Below, one piece after another: positions 63,075 through 64,000 of a stretch of 64,000 nt of DNA (position 1 is the first letter of the stretch; every line of letters starts with the position of its first letter). Where the stretch lies: the NCBI RefSeq assembly GCF_001541095.1, contig NZ_LMXH01000001.1, positions 1,004,048-1,068,047 of the forward strand. Reading direction: 5' to 3'. Made by a program: the position numbers and the translations under genes. This DNA comes from Paenibacillus sp. FJAT-26967 (GTDB lineage Bacteria; Bacillota; Bacilli; Paenibacillales; NBRC-103111). A model generated the notes under the pieces. The model was not told the DNA's origin, searched no databases, and was given only the letters and a program-made list of their open reading frames with translations.

Positions 63075-63959
63075 TTATTCCGTCAGTTTCATTTCTTTCA
63101 TAAGTTCGATGAAGTGCTGCGCGGTTTTGGTTAAATAGCGATTCTTCAACCAGATTAGTCCGGTGGCGAATCTCAGCTGGCTATCTGCGATGGCAAAGGA
63201 TTGAATTTCGTATCCGCGATGCAGCTTCAGGATGGACTCCGGAATAATCGTGGTCCCGTCACCAGAAGATACCCACTCCAGCAGCGTGACGATATCTGAG
63301 CATTCCCCGATGACATCGGCGGTCAGACCGCGTCCGGCAAATTGATCCATGATGCTCCGATAGAGTCCGAGTCCTTCTGCACTGGGCAGAATAAGCGGAT
63401 AGTGCTGGATATCGGCATAGCTGAATTCGCGTGCTTCAGGCACGAAGGTATTAGCTGTTACGAAGTAGAAGGGCTCGGATTGAAGCCGCAGCACTTCAAA
63501 ATCGCTCAGATCCAGCGGGAGCCTTACGATGGCGAGCTCGATGGAGCGTTCTCTCATGAGCCGGAGAAGCTGGTTGGATTCATTCTGCTGTATTTTATAA
63601 GTAACCTTGGGGTAGCGGATTTTAAAAGCTCGCAGCAAACGGGGCAAAGGGGCCGATGACAAGGTGTTGACTCCGATCGTCAGCTTGCCTCGTATTCCCA
63701 TGCCGATTTCTTTGACCTCGGTCTGCGATTCTTCCAAGAGCTTGGTTAAGTGAATGGCATGTTTGTATAAGGCCTGACCGGCATCGGTCAGTTCTAAGAG
63801 TTTACCGGTTCGGATCACAAGCTGGACTCCGAGCTCCTGCTCCAGTGTCTTTAATTGTTGTCCGAGCGGGGGCTGCGTCATGTGGAGTCTTTGGGCTGCT
63901 GCGGTAATTTGCTTCTCTTCCGCGATCGCTATGAAGTAGCGCAGCTGGCGAATATCCAT
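63075..63959 (-). CDS. LysR family transcriptional regulator
   Basis: 294 residues, standard size. The N-terminal winged helix-turn-helix is typical (MDIRQLRYFIAIAEEKQITA, AAQRLHMTQPPLGQQLKTLE), and the C-terminal effector-binding domain starts near residue 88 (GKLTIGVNTLSSAPLPRLL). The PPLGQQL variant belongs to the group near CynR/CatM-like regulators of Bacillales. No divergent gene is visible before the window ends, although LysR genes often regulate one there. The remaining 41 bases of the window hold only the start of its upstream region. Confidence 0.92.
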   Translation of the reverse strand: MDIRQLRYFIAIAEEKQITAAAQRLHMTQPPLGQQLKTLEQELGVQLVIRTGKLLELTDAGQALYKHAIHLTKLLEESQTEVKEIGMGIRGKLTIGVNTLSSAPLPRLLRAFKIRYPKVTYKIQQNESNQLLRLMRERSIELAIVRLPLDLSDFEVLRLQSEPFYFVTANTFVPEAREFSYADIQHYPLILPSAEGLGLYRSIMDQFAGRGLTADVIGECSDIVTLLEWVSSGDGTTIIPESILKLHRGYEIQSFAIADSQLRFATGLIWLKNRYLTKTAQHFIELMKEMKLTE

Positions 63960-64000
63960 TGGGCGAAGGTCTCCTATTCAAACGATAAAAGTATGGAAAC

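Noticed and set aside
1-64000. tRNA, rRNA, riboswitch or CRISPR array
   Set aside because: No clover-leaf, T-box, known riboswitch core or spaced direct repeats were noticed in the gaps; a covariance-model scan would be needed to exclude small RNAs.

Overview
The window looks like a chromosome segment of a Bacillales bacterium, most likely Paenibacillus or a close relative. Pointers are the Bacillus eps-like exopolysaccharide locus, SLH-anchored surface proteins, a WYL regulator, a GlsB/YeaQ stress protein, strong AGGAGG-type ribosome binding sites and frequent TTG/GTG starts. The species is not fixed by anything I can see. Base composition is patchy. The polysaccharide locus (1-19.1 kb) and the SLH protein (34.2-38.1 kb) are GC-rich, while 19.2-34 kb and 38-54 kb are AT-rich, which fits an accessory insertion zone between core segments.

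Region 1 (1-19.1 kb) is one long plus-strand exopolysaccharide operon. It holds a Wzz-type co-polymerase (5' end outside the window), a BY-kinase, a membrane 4,6-dehydratase (EpsC/PglF type), a Wzx flippase, a pyruvyl transferase, glycosyltransferases, a Wzy/EpsG-like polymerase, an acetyltransferase, a UDP-uronate 4-epimerase, a glycosyltransferase fused to an initiating sugar-phosphate transferase, a NeuD/PglD acyltransferase, a DegT aminotransferase, GalU, Ugd, a VanZ-like protein, an anchored unknown and a secreted low-complexity protein. Together they predict a Wzx/Wzy-made acidic polymer started on a bacillosamine-type sugar, with uronic acid and probably pyruvate or acetyl decorations.

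Region 2 (19.2-25.4 kb) is a decayed integrative-element zone. It has a frameshifted large serine recombinase with a frameshifted small partner gene, a second recombinase remnant with two in-frame TAG codons, and an N-terminally truncated resolvase meeting it head to head. Cargo includes an APH-like kinase, an excisionase-like HTH protein and a histidine phosphatase. The 11-bp sequence CACATGTGGAG occurs at 19214, 23180 and 25343, next to the recombinase 3' ends and at the far side, and is a good candidate for att cores of two tandem elements.

Region 3 (25.4-34.2 kb) mixes intact accessory genes (WYL regulator, PfpI-like protein, DUF1579 protein, ECF sigma factor, two secreted proteins, a lipoprotein) with pseudogene debris: an SDR piece, two LuxR tails, two IS3-family pieces and a RidA-like piece.

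Region 4 (34.2-49.2 kb) has a 1288-residue lipobox/GLUG/FnIII/SLH surface protein, a GrpB-family protein, a cyclase-family hydrolase, a 1121-residue HEAT-repeat protein, a TIM-barrel protein and a 1387-residue COG1112-type helicase with a C-terminal PD-(D/E)XK domain. The last three are the best candidates in the window for an uncharacterised, possibly defence-related, locus.

Region 5 (49.2-64 kb) carries menG, an NAT/NmrA-like/MerR cluster with a MerR-style promoter, a group of small immunity-like genes (one or two broken), a GlsB/YeaQ protein, an M13 metallopeptidase with SLH-like repeats, an MFS sugar-efflux-type transporter, a secreted copper-amine-oxidase-N-domain protein, a VOC protein, a lipoprotein, a radical SAM/SPASM protein and a LysR regulator. 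No rRNA, tRNA or CRISPR array was seen.
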